Of a DNA stretch of 64,000 nucleotides, positions 8,845 through 17,944 are shown one piece after another. Every line of letters begins with the position of its first letter. Position 1 is the first letter of the stretch. A model generated the notes under the pieces. The model saw only the letters and a list, made by a program, of their open reading frames with translations. It was not told the DNA's origin and did no database searches. The translations under genes and the position numbers were made by a program. The DNA comes from JANNYA01 sp043754435 (lineage in GTDB: Bacteria > Pseudomonadota > Gammaproteobacteria > Xanthomonadales > SZUA-5). The stretch is from contig JAYUUS010000124.1 in NCBI GenBank assembly GCA_043754435.1, positions 61,366-125,365 on the forward strand. Direction: 5' to 3'.

Positions 8845-9944
8845 TGTTGCTGCAAAAGCTGGGCGATACCTCCAACACCTTGCAACTGCCAACGAGCAAA
8901 ACGGAGTCCTGGAAATATACCAACCTTCGGGCCTTAGATAAGGCTGCGGCAAAACTGCAAGCCGGTGCATTAGCGCAGGAACTTAACGCAGAATTTGCGC
9001 TCAGCACGCAGCCAGAAGCGCCGCTGCCAAACGGCGGCGTCGCGCTTAAAACGTCCGGAGTATTTGCTGAGCTGGCCGCCAGAGCGCCAGTATTCACGCA
9101 TGAGCTCAGCGCGCAGCACTATTTTTATCTGTGCCCCAGCCAAGCAAACGGCATTGTGCAGCAAGCGCAGCGGTTTACCCTGGCGGCTGGTGCGCACGCA
9201 ACCTTGGTGTGGCACCACACCGGGACGTTGGAAAATACTTTTAGCAATTTTCTGACGCAGATTGCGCTGGCAGAAAACGCTGAACTCACCTTAATTCGCA
9301 TGCAGTTGGCAGGCAATTCAGCCAGCTTGATTGAACGCACCGAAATTAGCGCTGCCGCCGGTGCCAAAATTAACGTAGTCGACATCAACTTCGGCGCACA
9401 GCTAGCGCGCCATGAGCTACACATCACGCTTAATGGCACCGCCGCGCACGCACAAGTCGTGAGTTTGAGCGTATTAAATGCGCGCCAGCACTGCGACACG
9501 CAATTGGTGCTCAATCACAACGCCGCGAACACCACGTCCAATACCCGCGTCAAAGCGGTGGCCGACGCCCGCGCTCGCTCGGTTTTTAATGGCCGCATTT
9601 ATGTCGCGAAAGGCAGTGACGGCACCGACGCACAGCTTAAGACCAACAACCTCCTGCTCAGCGATGCGGCCGAAATTGATACGAAGCCGGAGCTTGAAAT
9701 TCATGCCGAAGACGTCAAATGCAGCCACGGTGCCACCATCGGGCAATTGGACGACAATGCCCTGTTCTACCTACGCTCACGCGGCATTGACGCGCCCCAG
9801 GCGCGGCAAATTTTAACGGTGGCATTTTGCCAGGAGCTATTGGAAGCGATTCTAGATCTGGAATTACGCGCCAAACTGATCGCATTATTGACGGCGAAAC
9901 TTCCGGCCACAGTTTTAAATAACGCAGGCCAAGAACCGGTATGA
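8844..9944 (+). CDS. sufD: Fe-S cluster assembly protein SufD
   Basis: This SufBD-fold subunit (about 366 residues) forms the heterodimeric platform with SufB and SufC and takes part in iron acquisition. An early 'TESWKYTNLRALDKAA' block and the C-terminal 'DDNALFYLRSRGIDAPQARQ' and 'VKCSHGATIGQLD' motifs identify it. The catalytically important His is the one in KCSHGAT. A GTG at 8841 would give a 4-bp GTGA overlap; the ATG at 8844 gives a TGATG overlap and is preferred. The 3' end overlaps sufS by 4 bp. SufD is the most divergent member of the operon, as is usual. Confidence 0.95.
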   Translation: MLLQKLGDTSNTLQLPTSKTESWKYTNLRALDKAAAKLQAGALAQELNAEFALSTQPEAPLPNGGVALKTSGVFAELAARAPVFTHELSAQHYFYLCPSQANGIVQQAQRFTLAAGAHATLVWHHTGTLENTFSNFLTQIALAENAELTLIRMQLAGNSASLIERTEISAAAGAKINVVDINFGAQLARHELHITLNGTAAHAQVVSLSVLNARQHCDTQLVLNHNAANTTSNTRVKAVADARARSVFNGRIYVAKGSDGTDAQLKTNNLLLSDAAEIDTKPELEIHAEDVKCSHGATIGQLDDNALFYLRSRGIDAPQARQILTVAFCQELLEAILDLELRAKLIALLTAKLPATVLNNAGQEPV

Positions 9945-11179
9945 ACGCTGCAAACTCTGAAAAAAACGATTGGCAAAGCGTGCGCGCGCAGTTCCCTGGT
10001 CTTAATCGAACTATCAACGGTAAGCCGCTGATTTATTTGGATTCAGCCAATACCGCGCAAAAATTTGAGTCCGCCATTTTGGCTAGTGATCGCTATTACC
10101 GCGAATACACCGCGAACGTGTTTCGCAGCGTCCACACGATGGGCGAAGAGGCGACGGTGGCGTTTGAAGCAGCGCGTGATGCGGTCGCTAAGCTTATCAA
10201 CGCGCCGGATCGCGCCGAAATTATCTTCACCCGGGGCACCACCGAGTCGATCAATTTGCTGGCGCACAGTTTTGGCAGTAAGTTCATCAAAGCCGACGAT
10301 GTGATTTTGCTCACCGAATTGGAACATCACGCCAATATCGTGCCCTGGCAAATGTTGTGTGAGCGCGTCGGCGCAACGATTCGCGTCGTGCCCATTAGCG
10401 ACGATGGCGTATTAGATTTGGACAGCGCCGAGCGCCTGTTGACCGATGACGTCAAGCTGTTTGCTTTCACGCATATTTCCAACGCCCTCGGCACGATCAA
10501 TCCCGCACAAGCGCTGTGCGCAATGGCGCAGGCACGCGGTATCCCTACACTGATCGACGGCTCGCAAGCCGCACCACATATGCAGGTGGATGTGCAAGCT
10601 TTAGGCTGCGATTTCTACGTCTTTACCGGGCACAAAGTATTCGCGCCCACCGGCACCGGCGTACTCTGGGGCAAGCGCCAATGGCTAGAGGCAATGCCGC
10701 CATTTTTGGGCGGCGGCGAAATGATTGAGCGCGTTAGTTTTCAAGGCACCACCTACAGCGGCATACCGAATAAATTTGAGGCGGGCACGCCCAATATCGC
10801 TGGCGTGATCGGCTTAGGCGCCGCGATTGAATCATTGCTGGAATTGGGTATAGACGCTGTCGCCGAGCGCGAAAAAGAGCTTGCGTCTTATGCTTATGGG
10901 CAGCTTATTGCGGTCGAAGGTTTAAAACTATTTGGCCCGAAAGCAGCCCGCGCGCCGGTATTTTCCTTCGCCGTCAAAAATGCCCATGCACACGATTTAG
11001 CGATGCTGCTCGATCAAGACGGCATTGCCATTCGCTCCGGCCAACACTGCGCACACCCGTTAATGCAGCGGCTGGGCGTGAGTGCCACCGCCCGCGCTTC
11101 GCTGGCGTTTTACAATACCGAAGCGGAAATTGATGCGTTCATCCGTGGCATTTTAAAGGCGCAGCGGATTTTGGCTTGA
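9941..11179 (+). CDS. sufS: Cysteine desulfurase SufS
   Basis: This 412-residue class V PLP enzyme removes sulfur from cysteine as a protein-bound persulfide for SufBCD. The PLP lysine lies in 'FYVFTGHKVFAPTGTGVLWG' (about residue 230). The catalytic Cys is in 'IAIRSGQHCAHPLMQRLG' (about residue 370), in the short-loop setting of group II (SufS-type) desulfurases. The ATG overlaps the sufD stop. Group II enzymes need a sulfur acceptor such as SufE or SufU; neither is encoded here, and no sufA or sufT follows, so these must lie elsewhere or be replaced. Confidence 0.96.
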   Translation: MNAANSEKNDWQSVRAQFPGLNRTINGKPLIYLDSANTAQKFESAILASDRYYREYTANVFRSVHTMGEEATVAFEAARDAVAKLINAPDRAEIIFTRGTTESINLLAHSFGSKFIKADDVILLTELEHHANIVPWQMLCERVGATIRVVPISDDGVLDLDSAERLLTDDVKLFAFTHISNALGTINPAQALCAMAQARGIPTLIDGSQAAPHMQVDVQALGCDFYVFTGHKVFAPTGTGVLWGKRQWLEAMPPFLGGGEMIERVSFQGTTYSGIPNKFEAGTPNIAGVIGLGAAIESLLELGIDAVAEREKELASYAYGQLIAVEGLKLFGPKAARAPVFSFAVKNAHAHDLAMLLDQDGIAIRSGQHCAHPLMQRLGVSATARASLAFYNTEAEIDAFIRGILKAQRILA

Positions 11180-11270
11180 GCGATCTCCAATTTTCATTTG
11201 AAACTTTCTTCACTATTTTTTAGGTCGTAAACGACTAGACTTTGCGCAACTTCGTTTAGGCACTATAGCG

Positions 11271-13538
11271 ATGCAATTCAATCCGCAAACAGTCCAGCGC
11301 AATATCCTGGCTTTCGCCCTCAGCGCGGCACTAAGCGTCAGTTTTCTGGCCCAGGCCAAACCCGGTGGCAATGATGCTGAACCGGTTGACCCAGCAGAAT
11401 TTCGCGTTCAAACCATGCCGCCTAACACATTCGATCTTGCCCCCTCGCGTGCGCCGAATGCGGGTGGCGTTTGGGTTTCCCGTGGCCCGGCACCGACGCA
11501 ATCAGCACAAGTGCGGGTGCCGCCAGACAATGAAGTCTGCGGTGCCATTCACGCGATTGCAGCGCACCCGAGCAACGCGGATATTCTATACGTGGGTGCC
11601 GTTAATGGCGGCATTTGGCGCACTACCAATGCCACGGCGGCGCGGCCCACTTGGACGCCCTTGACGGATTCCTTGCCCTCGCTATCAATGGGTGCCCTCG
11701 CATTCGACCTATTGGATACAACGCGACAAACGCTCATTGCTGGCACCGGACGCTGGAGCAACTTTGCACAGCGGGGCGACGATGAAATTGGCGTCTATCG
11801 CACGGTCAACGGCGGCACCACCTGGGCGCAGCTCGGCGGCGCTACTTTGCTGGGGCAGAAACTCATTTCCGTCGTTGCGCGCGGCAATACGCTTTTTGCG
11901 GCTTCTTTTGGTGGTGGGCTTTTCCGCAGCACTGACACGGGTGCAACCTGGGCGCTCATCTCTGGCACCAACGGCCTACCTACAGGGGGCATAGGGGCCT
12001 TGAATGAGGATCGTTTAAACCCGAATCGACTGCTTGTTGGCGTGCGCGGTGGCGCACCCAAAATTCTGCGCAGTGACGATTTAGGCGCGACTTGGGTCGA
12101 TATTAGCGCTGGCATCAGCAATCTCAGTGGCAACACGGCGATGCGTATCGCCGTTGGCCCAGGCTCCGTATTGTTTACCGCTATCGTTAACAGCGGTGTT
12201 ATTAACGGCGTCTATCGCTCAGCCGATTTAGGTACAACCTGGACAGCGATGGATGTGCCTGCTGTGCATCCAGGTGGGCAGGGCAGCACCAATACCGCCT
12301 TAGTTGCCGACCCGGTTAATGCCAATGTCGTGTATTTGAGCGGTGATCGCATCACCGCTGGCCCGTTCACTGGCAATGTTGCGCGCATTGATGCCGGTTT
12401 GGCTCTGGGTGCGCAAAATACGTTTGTAGTCGATGCAGGTGCCACCAACACCGCGCCGCACGCCGATTCCCGCGCCATGACCTTTGACGCCAACGGCAAT
12501 CTGTTGGAATCCGATGATGGCGGCATCTATCGCTTGAATAACCCCAGCTCCGCTGGCCGTGTGTGGACTTCCGTGATTGGCAATTTAAATGTGATGGAAG
12601 CGCACAACGTCGCAAAAGACAGCATTACCAATGTCTTGATTATCGGCGCGCAAGATAACGGTACGCACCAACAAGAGACCGCGAATAACCCACGCTGGTC
12701 ATGGATTAATGGTGGCGACGGCGGCGATGTTGCGGTGGATAGCGCCAGTCTGGGGTCCTCGGGAAGCTTTCGCTATATGAGTTCTCAAAATCTTGGTGGC
12801 TTCCGACGCGCGCAATATGACTTGGCAAATGCTTTCATTGCTAATCTAGGAATGCCAAACATTCCCGCAGCAGATCAACAATTCGTGACGCCTATTGAGG
12901 TGAACGCTACTAATCCAGGGCGGCTATTAGTGGGTGGCACAGGGCTTTTGTACGAATCCACAAATGCCAGCACCGGCACCCCGACATTGCTTGCAATCGG
13001 TGCGCCTGGATCAAATCGTCAGGCGCTTGCTTACGGTGCCACCAATGACCCTGATGCAATTTATGTCGGTAAATTGGCAACCGTTTGGAAGCGCGCTGGT
13101 GCTGCAGGTGCGCTTACTCAAACCACAGCTTTGCCCGCCGGTGCTGCAACGATTACCGATGTGTCGATGGATACCACGAACTCAGCTCGCGTCTTTGCCG
13201 TGGATGACAATCAAGTATTCCGCAGCATAGACAGCGGCGGAACTTGGACAGACGTGACCGGTAATTTGCCGACGATTAGCGGGCTCGACTTTCGCACCGT
13301 GGAGTATATTTCTGACGCCAGCGGCGATAGCGTTGTGGTGGGCACCCGTTCTGGCGTTTATATGGCGGCGGTAAACAGCTCCGAATGGACACGACTGGGC
13401 AGCGCTATGCCGGACGTATTGGTGTTTGATTTGCGCTATCTAAAAGCCCAAAAAACCTTAATCGCTGGCACGCTTGGCCGTGGTGTTTGGACGTATGTTT
13501 TTGATTCTGATCAACTTTTACGTGACGGCTTTGAATGA
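11271..13538 (+). CDS. Exported WD40/YVTN/BNR-like beta-propeller repeat protein with C-terminal DGFE motif
   Basis: This 755-residue exported protein has a signal peptide (NILAFALSAALSVSFLAQAK). The body contains recurring BNR/Asp-box-like units such as 'RSTDTGATWALISGTNG', 'RSDDLGATWVDISAG', 'RSADLGTTWTAMDVP' and 'RSIDSGGTWTDVTG', spaced as in sialidase/VPS10-type propellers. No catalytic residues of a sialidase are evident, so a binding or structural role is as likely as an enzymatic one. It ends in 'FDSDQLLRDGFE', a short C-terminal motif I recall from many exported proteins of Xanthomonadales, which may be a sorting signal. The 3' end overlaps convergent preA by 21 bp. Confidence 0.85.
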   Translation: MQFNPQTVQRNILAFALSAALSVSFLAQAKPGGNDAEPVDPAEFRVQTMPPNTFDLAPSRAPNAGGVWVSRGPAPTQSAQVRVPPDNEVCGAIHAIAAHPSNADILYVGAVNGGIWRTTNATAARPTWTPLTDSLPSLSMGALAFDLLDTTRQTLIAGTGRWSNFAQRGDDEIGVYRTVNGGTTWAQLGGATLLGQKLISVVARGNTLFAASFGGGLFRSTDTGATWALISGTNGLPTGGIGALNEDRLNPNRLLVGVRGGAPKILRSDDLGATWVDISAGISNLSGNTAMRIAVGPGSVLFTAIVNSGVINGVYRSADLGTTWTAMDVPAVHPGGQGSTNTALVADPVNANVVYLSGDRITAGPFTGNVARIDAGLALGAQNTFVVDAGATNTAPHADSRAMTFDANGNLLESDDGGIYRLNNPSSAGRVWTSVIGNLNVMEAHNVAKDSITNVLIIGAQDNGTHQQETANNPRWSWINGGDGGDVAVDSASLGSSGSFRYMSSQNLGGFRRAQYDLANAFIANLGMPNIPAADQQFVTPIEVNATNPGRLLVGGTGLLYESTNASTGTPTLLAIGAPGSNRQALAYGATNDPDAIYVGKLATVWKRAGAAGALTQTTALPAGAATITDVSMDTTNSARVFAVDDNQVFRSIDSGGTWTDVTGNLPTISGLDFRTVEYISDASGDSVVVGTRSGVYMAAVNSSEWTRLGSAMPDVLVFDLRYLKAQKTLIAGTLGRGVWTYVFDSDQLLRDGFE

Positions 13539-14813
13539 AGGAGCGCTTGCTTTGATCGGGTTACGCGGGTCCTGAGTCCAATTCATGTAGGGTTTATCGG
13601 TAATCTGTTCAACCATCGTGATGCAGCCCGCAATTGGACACGTAATTTCGCATAAATTACAGCCGACGCATTCTTCCTCAATTACTGCATATTGACGCGC
13701 ACCCGACGCGCTAATAATTTGTGCGATGGACTGGTGCGAGGTATCTTCACAGGCGATATAGCATTTGCCACAGCCAATACATTTTTCCTGATCGATATGG
13801 GCGATCACTTGATAATTCATATCAAGATATTTCCAATCGGTAGTATTGCGCACGGCTTTACCAACAAAATCATTCAATGTGGCATAGCCTTTAGAGTCCA
13901 TCCAGCGCGCTAACCCGTCCTTCATTTCTTTGACAATACCAAAACCGTGCAGCATTGCCGCTGTGCACACTTGCACCGAGCCAGAACCGAGCGCGATAAA
14001 CTCAGCGGCGTCGCGCCAATTCGAAATGCCGCCGATGCCGGAAATAGGTATCCCCGCCGTCTCTGGATCGCGGGCAATTTCGGCGACCATATTGAGGGCG
14101 ATTGGTTTAACGGCGCTCCCGCAATAGCCGCCGTGGGTGCTGCGGCCACCCACAATCGGCCGCGCCACCATCGCATCTAAATCAATTGAGGTAATTGAGT
14201 TGAGCGTATTAATAAGTGAAATCGCGTCTGCACCCCCACGCTTTGCCGCACGCGCAGGCATGCGCACGTCGGTGATATTCGGCGTTAATTTAACGATTAC
14301 GGGTAGCGAGCAATATTTTTTGCACCAGCGCGTCACCATTTCTACATAGTCGGGCACTTGCCCGACGGCAGCCCCCATGCCGCGCTCCGGCATGCCGTGC
14401 GGGCAGCCGAAATTCAGCTCAATGGCATCGGCACCCGTGGCTTCGACTAAGGGCAAAACGTTGCGCCAGCTTTCTTCGTCACACGGAAACATTAAAGACA
14501 CGATCATGGCGCGGTCTGGCCAATCTTTTTTAACTTGGGTAATTTCGCGCAGATTAATTTCTAGGCTGCGATCGGTAATCAGCTCAATATTATTGAACCC
14601 AATAACTTCGCGGTTTTTGCCGTAATGCGCGGAATAGCGCGACGACACATTCACCAGCGGCGGATTTTCACCGAGGGTTTTCCACACCACGCCACCCCAG
14701 CCTGCTTCAAAAGCGCGGATAACGTTATAGGCTTTATCGGTGGGTGGTGCTGATGCCAGCCAAAATGGATTGGGGGCTTTAATGCCAGCGAAATTAACGC
14801 TTAAATCAGCCAT
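13518..14813 (-). CDS. preA: NAD-dependent dihydropyrimidine dehydrogenase subunit PreA
   Basis: This 431-residue catalytic subunit reduces uracil or thymine to the dihydro form, the first step of reductive pyrimidine breakdown. The N-terminal FMN barrel is of the dihydroorotate-dehydrogenase type ('NPFWLASAPPTDKAYN', 'ELNFGCPHGMPERGMGAAVG' with the active-site Cys). The C-terminus carries two 4Fe-4S ferredoxin motifs, 'CIGCGKCYIACED' and 'CVGCNLCEITCP'. The start is 2 bp after the preT stop, so the pair is cotranscribed and forms the PreTA complex. It overlaps the exported protein gene tail-to-tail by 21 bp. Confidence 0.95.
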   Translation of the reverse strand: MADLSVNFAGIKAPNPFWLASAPPTDKAYNVIRAFEAGWGGVVWKTLGENPPLVNVSSRYSAHYGKNREVIGFNNIELITDRSLEINLREITQVKKDWPDRAMIVSLMFPCDEESWRNVLPLVEATGADAIELNFGCPHGMPERGMGAAVGQVPDYVEMVTRWCKKYCSLPVIVKLTPNITDVRMPARAAKRGGADAISLINTLNSITSIDLDAMVARPIVGGRSTHGGYCGSAVKPIALNMVAEIARDPETAGIPISGIGGISNWRDAAEFIALGSGSVQVCTAAMLHGFGIVKEMKDGLARWMDSKGYATLNDFVGKAVRNTTDWKYLDMNYQVIAHIDQEKCIGCGKCYIACEDTSHQSIAQIISASGARQYAVIEEECVGCNLCEITCPIAGCITMVEQITDKPYMNWTQDPRNPIKASAPSFKAVT

Positions 14814-14815
14814 TT

Positions 14816-16189
14816 TTATGCCTCCGCCAGTTTATTGATTTTTTCACCTTCGTTTGCCAACGCAAACAAATCCGCATGAATTGCGCGTGCCGCAAGTTTC
14901 CCATGCTGCACCGCTTGTACGGTCAAATCTTGTCCGGGGCCAATGCAGTCGCCACCGGCGTAAACGCCTTTTAGATTGGTGCGAAAGTTTGCGTCGACGG
15001 CAATTTTGTCTGCCGCAAAAGCCAGCCCCGTTTTATCAACATCGGTTTGCTCAACATCTAGAGTTTGTCCGATGGCCTTAAAAATGGCGTCTGCAGCCAA
15101 CTCAAAGCGCTCGCCCGCCAAATTTCGCATGTTCTCAAAGCGCATGCCGCGCACACGACCCGCATCGTCCAGTAACACCTGCACTGGCTTTGCCCAGGTT
15201 TTAATACGCACTTGATTTGCCTTAGCAATTTCCTGCTCGTGGTGCGTGGCTGACATGGATTCAACGCCGCGTCGATATACCACCGTCACATCTTCACAGC
15301 CTAAGCGCGCGATTTGTACGGCCATATCAATCGCGGTATTGCCCGCACCAATCACTAATGCGCATTTAGGCACCGGCAATTGCGTTAAATCACCAGCTTG
15401 ACGCAATTGGGCAATGTAATCTACCGCCGCCATTAAGCCCGGCGCGTCTTCACCGGTTAAACCCAATGCCCGGCTTGTAGCTAAACCTACGGCCAGAAAA
15501 ACTGCAGAATAATCGTTCTTTAATTGCGTTAGCGATAAATTAGCACCTAGAGTCTGGCCATATTGAATAGAAATACCGCCAATCGCTAATAAAAATTCGA
15601 CTTCGCGCCGGGCGTAATTGTCGGTCAATTTATATTTTGCAATCCCATATTCATTTAAACCACCCGGTTTTGGCAAAGCCTCAAAAATCACCACGTTATT
15701 GCCCAACATCGCCAGCTGATGCGCGCAGGCCAATCCGGCAGGCCCTGCGCCAACCACAGCAATTGTCCGGCTAGTTAGGGCTGCACGGGCAAATGGATGC
15801 GTATCAAAACGCATATGGTCAATCGCAAAACGCTGCAATAAACCAATTTTGACCGGCACCCCCTCAGCATCATGATTACGCACGCAAGCGTCTTCACACA
15901 ATATTTCGGTCGGGCAAACCCGCGCGCAGCTTCCACCCAAAATATTCTGCTGCAGAATCGTTTTTGCTGCGCCATTGATATTTTCTGTGGCGATATTACG
16001 AATAAAACTAGCCACATCAATTTCCGTGGGGCAAATACGGGTACAGGGCGCATCATAACAATACAAACAGCGCTCAGATTCTATTTGGGCTTGGCGTGGA
16101 TTTAAGGCGGGCGCTAAATCAGTGAATTGTGCTGCGAGCGTTGCATGATCTAACTGCGCGGGATTTAGATGCTTTAGGGACTCAATCAT
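14816..16189 (-). CDS. preT: NAD-dependent dihydropyrimidine dehydrogenase subunit PreT
   Basis: This 457-residue flavoprotein passes electrons from NAD(P)H to PreA. The N-terminus has a GltD-like Fe-S region 'CLYCYDAPCTRICPTEID' and a second cluster of cysteines ('GGSCARVCPTEILCEDACVR'). An FAD Rossmann motif 'TIAVVGAGPAGLACAHQLA' follows near residue 145, and an NAD-binding motif 'CALVIGAGNTAIDMAVQIAR' near residue 280. The FAD C-terminal block is 'GVYAGGDCIGPGQDLTVQAV'. It lies directly upstream of preA and 30 bp downstream of the semialdehyde dehydrogenase gene on the same strand. Confidence 0.94.
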   Translation of the reverse strand: MIESLKHLNPAQLDHATLAAQFTDLAPALNPRQAQIESERCLYCYDAPCTRICPTEIDVASFIRNIATENINGAAKTILQQNILGGSCARVCPTEILCEDACVRNHDAEGVPVKIGLLQRFAIDHMRFDTHPFARAALTSRTIAVVGAGPAGLACAHQLAMLGNNVVIFEALPKPGGLNEYGIAKYKLTDNYARREVEFLLAIGGISIQYGQTLGANLSLTQLKNDYSAVFLAVGLATSRALGLTGEDAPGLMAAVDYIAQLRQAGDLTQLPVPKCALVIGAGNTAIDMAVQIARLGCEDVTVVYRRGVESMSATHHEQEIAKANQVRIKTWAKPVQVLLDDAGRVRGMRFENMRNLAGERFELAADAIFKAIGQTLDVEQTDVDKTGLAFAADKIAVDANFRTNLKGVYAGGDCIGPGQDLTVQAVQHGKLAARAIHADLFALANEGEKINKLAEA

Positions 16190-16219
16190 ATTTGCTTTCC
16201 TAAGATATTTTTCATTACA

Positions 16220-17725
16220 TTACTTCATCTGCGGAAACGCAAACTCCGCGCCCACCGACGCGGTATTCGGCCAGCGCTGCATCACCGCCTTCACGCGGGT
16301 ATAGAACCGCACGCCCTCGGGGCCATAGACATGATGGTCACCAAACAGACTGCGCTTCCAGCCACCAAAACTATGAAACGCCATCGGCACCGGCAAGGGC
16401 ACATTGACGCCGACCATGCCGACCTGAATCTGGCGCACGAATTCGCGCGCCACGCCGCCGTCGCGGGTAAAAATGGCGACACCATTGGCGTACTCATTGG
16501 CGTTAATCAAATCAATCGCGCTGGCAATATCTTTGGCGCGCAGCACGCACAACACTGGCCCAAAAATTTCTTCTTTATAAATCGACATGTCCGCAGTGAC
16601 GTGATCAAACAGCGTGCCGCCGACAAAAAAGCCCTGCTCGCGCCCCGGCACACTTAAACCGCGACCGTCCACGACCAGAGTGGCACCCTCGTGTGCACCC
16701 TGCCCGATCAGCTTTTCAATGCGCTCTTTTGCGGCCCTAGTAATCACCGGCCCCATTTCAGCACCCGCTGCCATGCCGTCGTCAATTTTCAAATTGCGCG
16801 CGCGTTGAGCCAAGGCGGCAATCAATTGATCGCCCGCAGCACCGACCGCCACCGCCACCGAAATCGCCATACAGCGTTCACCGGCTGAGCCATAGGCCGC
16901 ACCAATTAACGCATCGACAGCCATGTCCATATCCGCATCCGGCATCACCACCATATGATTTTTAGCACCGCCCAAAGCCTGCACGCGCTTACCATTCGCG
17001 GTGCCACGGCTGTAGATGTATTGCGCAATCGGGGTGGAGCCAACGAAGCTAATCGCCTGCACTAACTCGTGATCCAGCAGTGCATCTACCGCCACTTTAT
17101 CGCCCTGCACGACGTTAAAAACGCCATCCGGCAAACCCGCTTGCTGCAATAATTTCGCGTGCAACAGCGAAGGCGATGGATCGCGCTCCGAGGGTTTCAG
17201 GACGAACGTGTTGCCGCAGGCAAGCGCAATCGGAAACATCCACATCGGCACCATGGTCGGAAAATTAAATGGCGTAATGCCCGCCACCACGCCTAGCGGC
17301 TGGCGAAAACTACAGGCATCCACACCGCGCGCAATTTGGTCGCTGAATTCCCCTTTCAACAGCTGCGGAATGCCGACCGCAAACTCCACCACTTCAATGC
17401 CGCGCGCAACTTCACCTTGGGCGTCAGCAAAGGTTTTGCCGTGTTCGCGAGTTAGCAGTGCGGCAAATTCATCGGCGTGCTGCTGCATCAGCTGCAAATA
17501 CTTAAAAAGCACGCGCGCACGGCCCAAAGCCGGGGTATTGGCCCAGGCCGGAAAGGCAGCGGCGGCGGCGGCAACTGCCGATTCAACATCGTTTGCCGAT
17601 GCCAGTGCAACGCGGGCAACCGGCACACCGAGCGCCGGGTTGTAGACATCGCCGTAACGTCCGCTGTCGGTATCTTGCAATTTCCCGGCAATGAAATGCG
17701 GGATCAGTTGTAGTTGGTTTTGCAT
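16220..17725 (-). CDS. mmsA: CoA-acylating methylmalonate/malonate-semialdehyde dehydrogenase
   Basis: This 501-residue aldehyde dehydrogenase of the MMSDH group oxidises (methyl)malonate semialdehyde with loss of CO2 to propionyl- or acetyl-CoA. The catalytic Cys is in 'GSAGERCMAISVAVAVG' (about residue 285). 'QPLGVVAGITPFNFPTMVPM' and 'SFVGSTPIAQYIY' are typical family blocks. Next to preTA and an omega-transaminase, its natural substrate here is probably malonate semialdehyde from beta-alanine. Valine catabolism is an alternative role, but no other valine-pathway genes are near. Confidence 0.92.
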   Translation of the reverse strand: MQNQLQLIPHFIAGKLQDTDSGRYGDVYNPALGVPVARVALASANDVESAVAAAAAAFPAWANTPALGRARVLFKYLQLMQQHADEFAALLTREHGKTFADAQGEVARGIEVVEFAVGIPQLLKGEFSDQIARGVDACSFRQPLGVVAGITPFNFPTMVPMWMFPIALACGNTFVLKPSERDPSPSLLHAKLLQQAGLPDGVFNVVQGDKVAVDALLDHELVQAISFVGSTPIAQYIYSRGTANGKRVQALGGAKNHMVVMPDADMDMAVDALIGAAYGSAGERCMAISVAVAVGAAGDQLIAALAQRARNLKIDDGMAAGAEMGPVITRAAKERIEKLIGQGAHEGATLVVDGRGLSVPGREQGFFVGGTLFDHVTADMSIYKEEIFGPVLCVLRAKDIASAIDLINANEYANGVAIFTRDGGVAREFVRQIQVGMVGVNVPLPVPMAFHSFGGWKRSLFGDHHVYGPEGVRFYTRVKAVMQRWPNTASVGAEFAFPQMK

Positions 17726-17792
17726 GTGTGTTCCAAATTTGTGCGGTGTTTATTACCTGAAATTAATTTTTAGTCCCTAATATTCAAGGAAA

Positions 17793-17906
17793 CCCGTTCG
17801 TGCTGAGCTTGTCGAAGCATGTGTCCACGAGCTTCCTAACGCACAAAATCCTAAGACTTCGTTAGAAATCATACTGCTCTGCCCTTCGACAGGCTCAGGG
17901 CGAACG
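17793..17906. repeat. REP-like inverted pair (TGTCGAAGG family)
   Basis: The 17,726-17,944 gap has no gene. It holds 'GTTCGTGCTGAGCTTGTCGA' (from 17796) and the inverted counterpart 'CCTTCGACAGGCTCAGGGCG' (from 17883), separated by about 65 bp. The same family occurs as a perfect palindrome at 46977-47018. Such elements are known as intergenic REPs in many proteobacteria. The element follows the transaminase stop and precedes the dehydrogenase promoter. Confidence 0.75.
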
Positions 17907-17944
17907 ACAAAAACACCTCCAAAAGCTCATACCTATAAAGTTAA

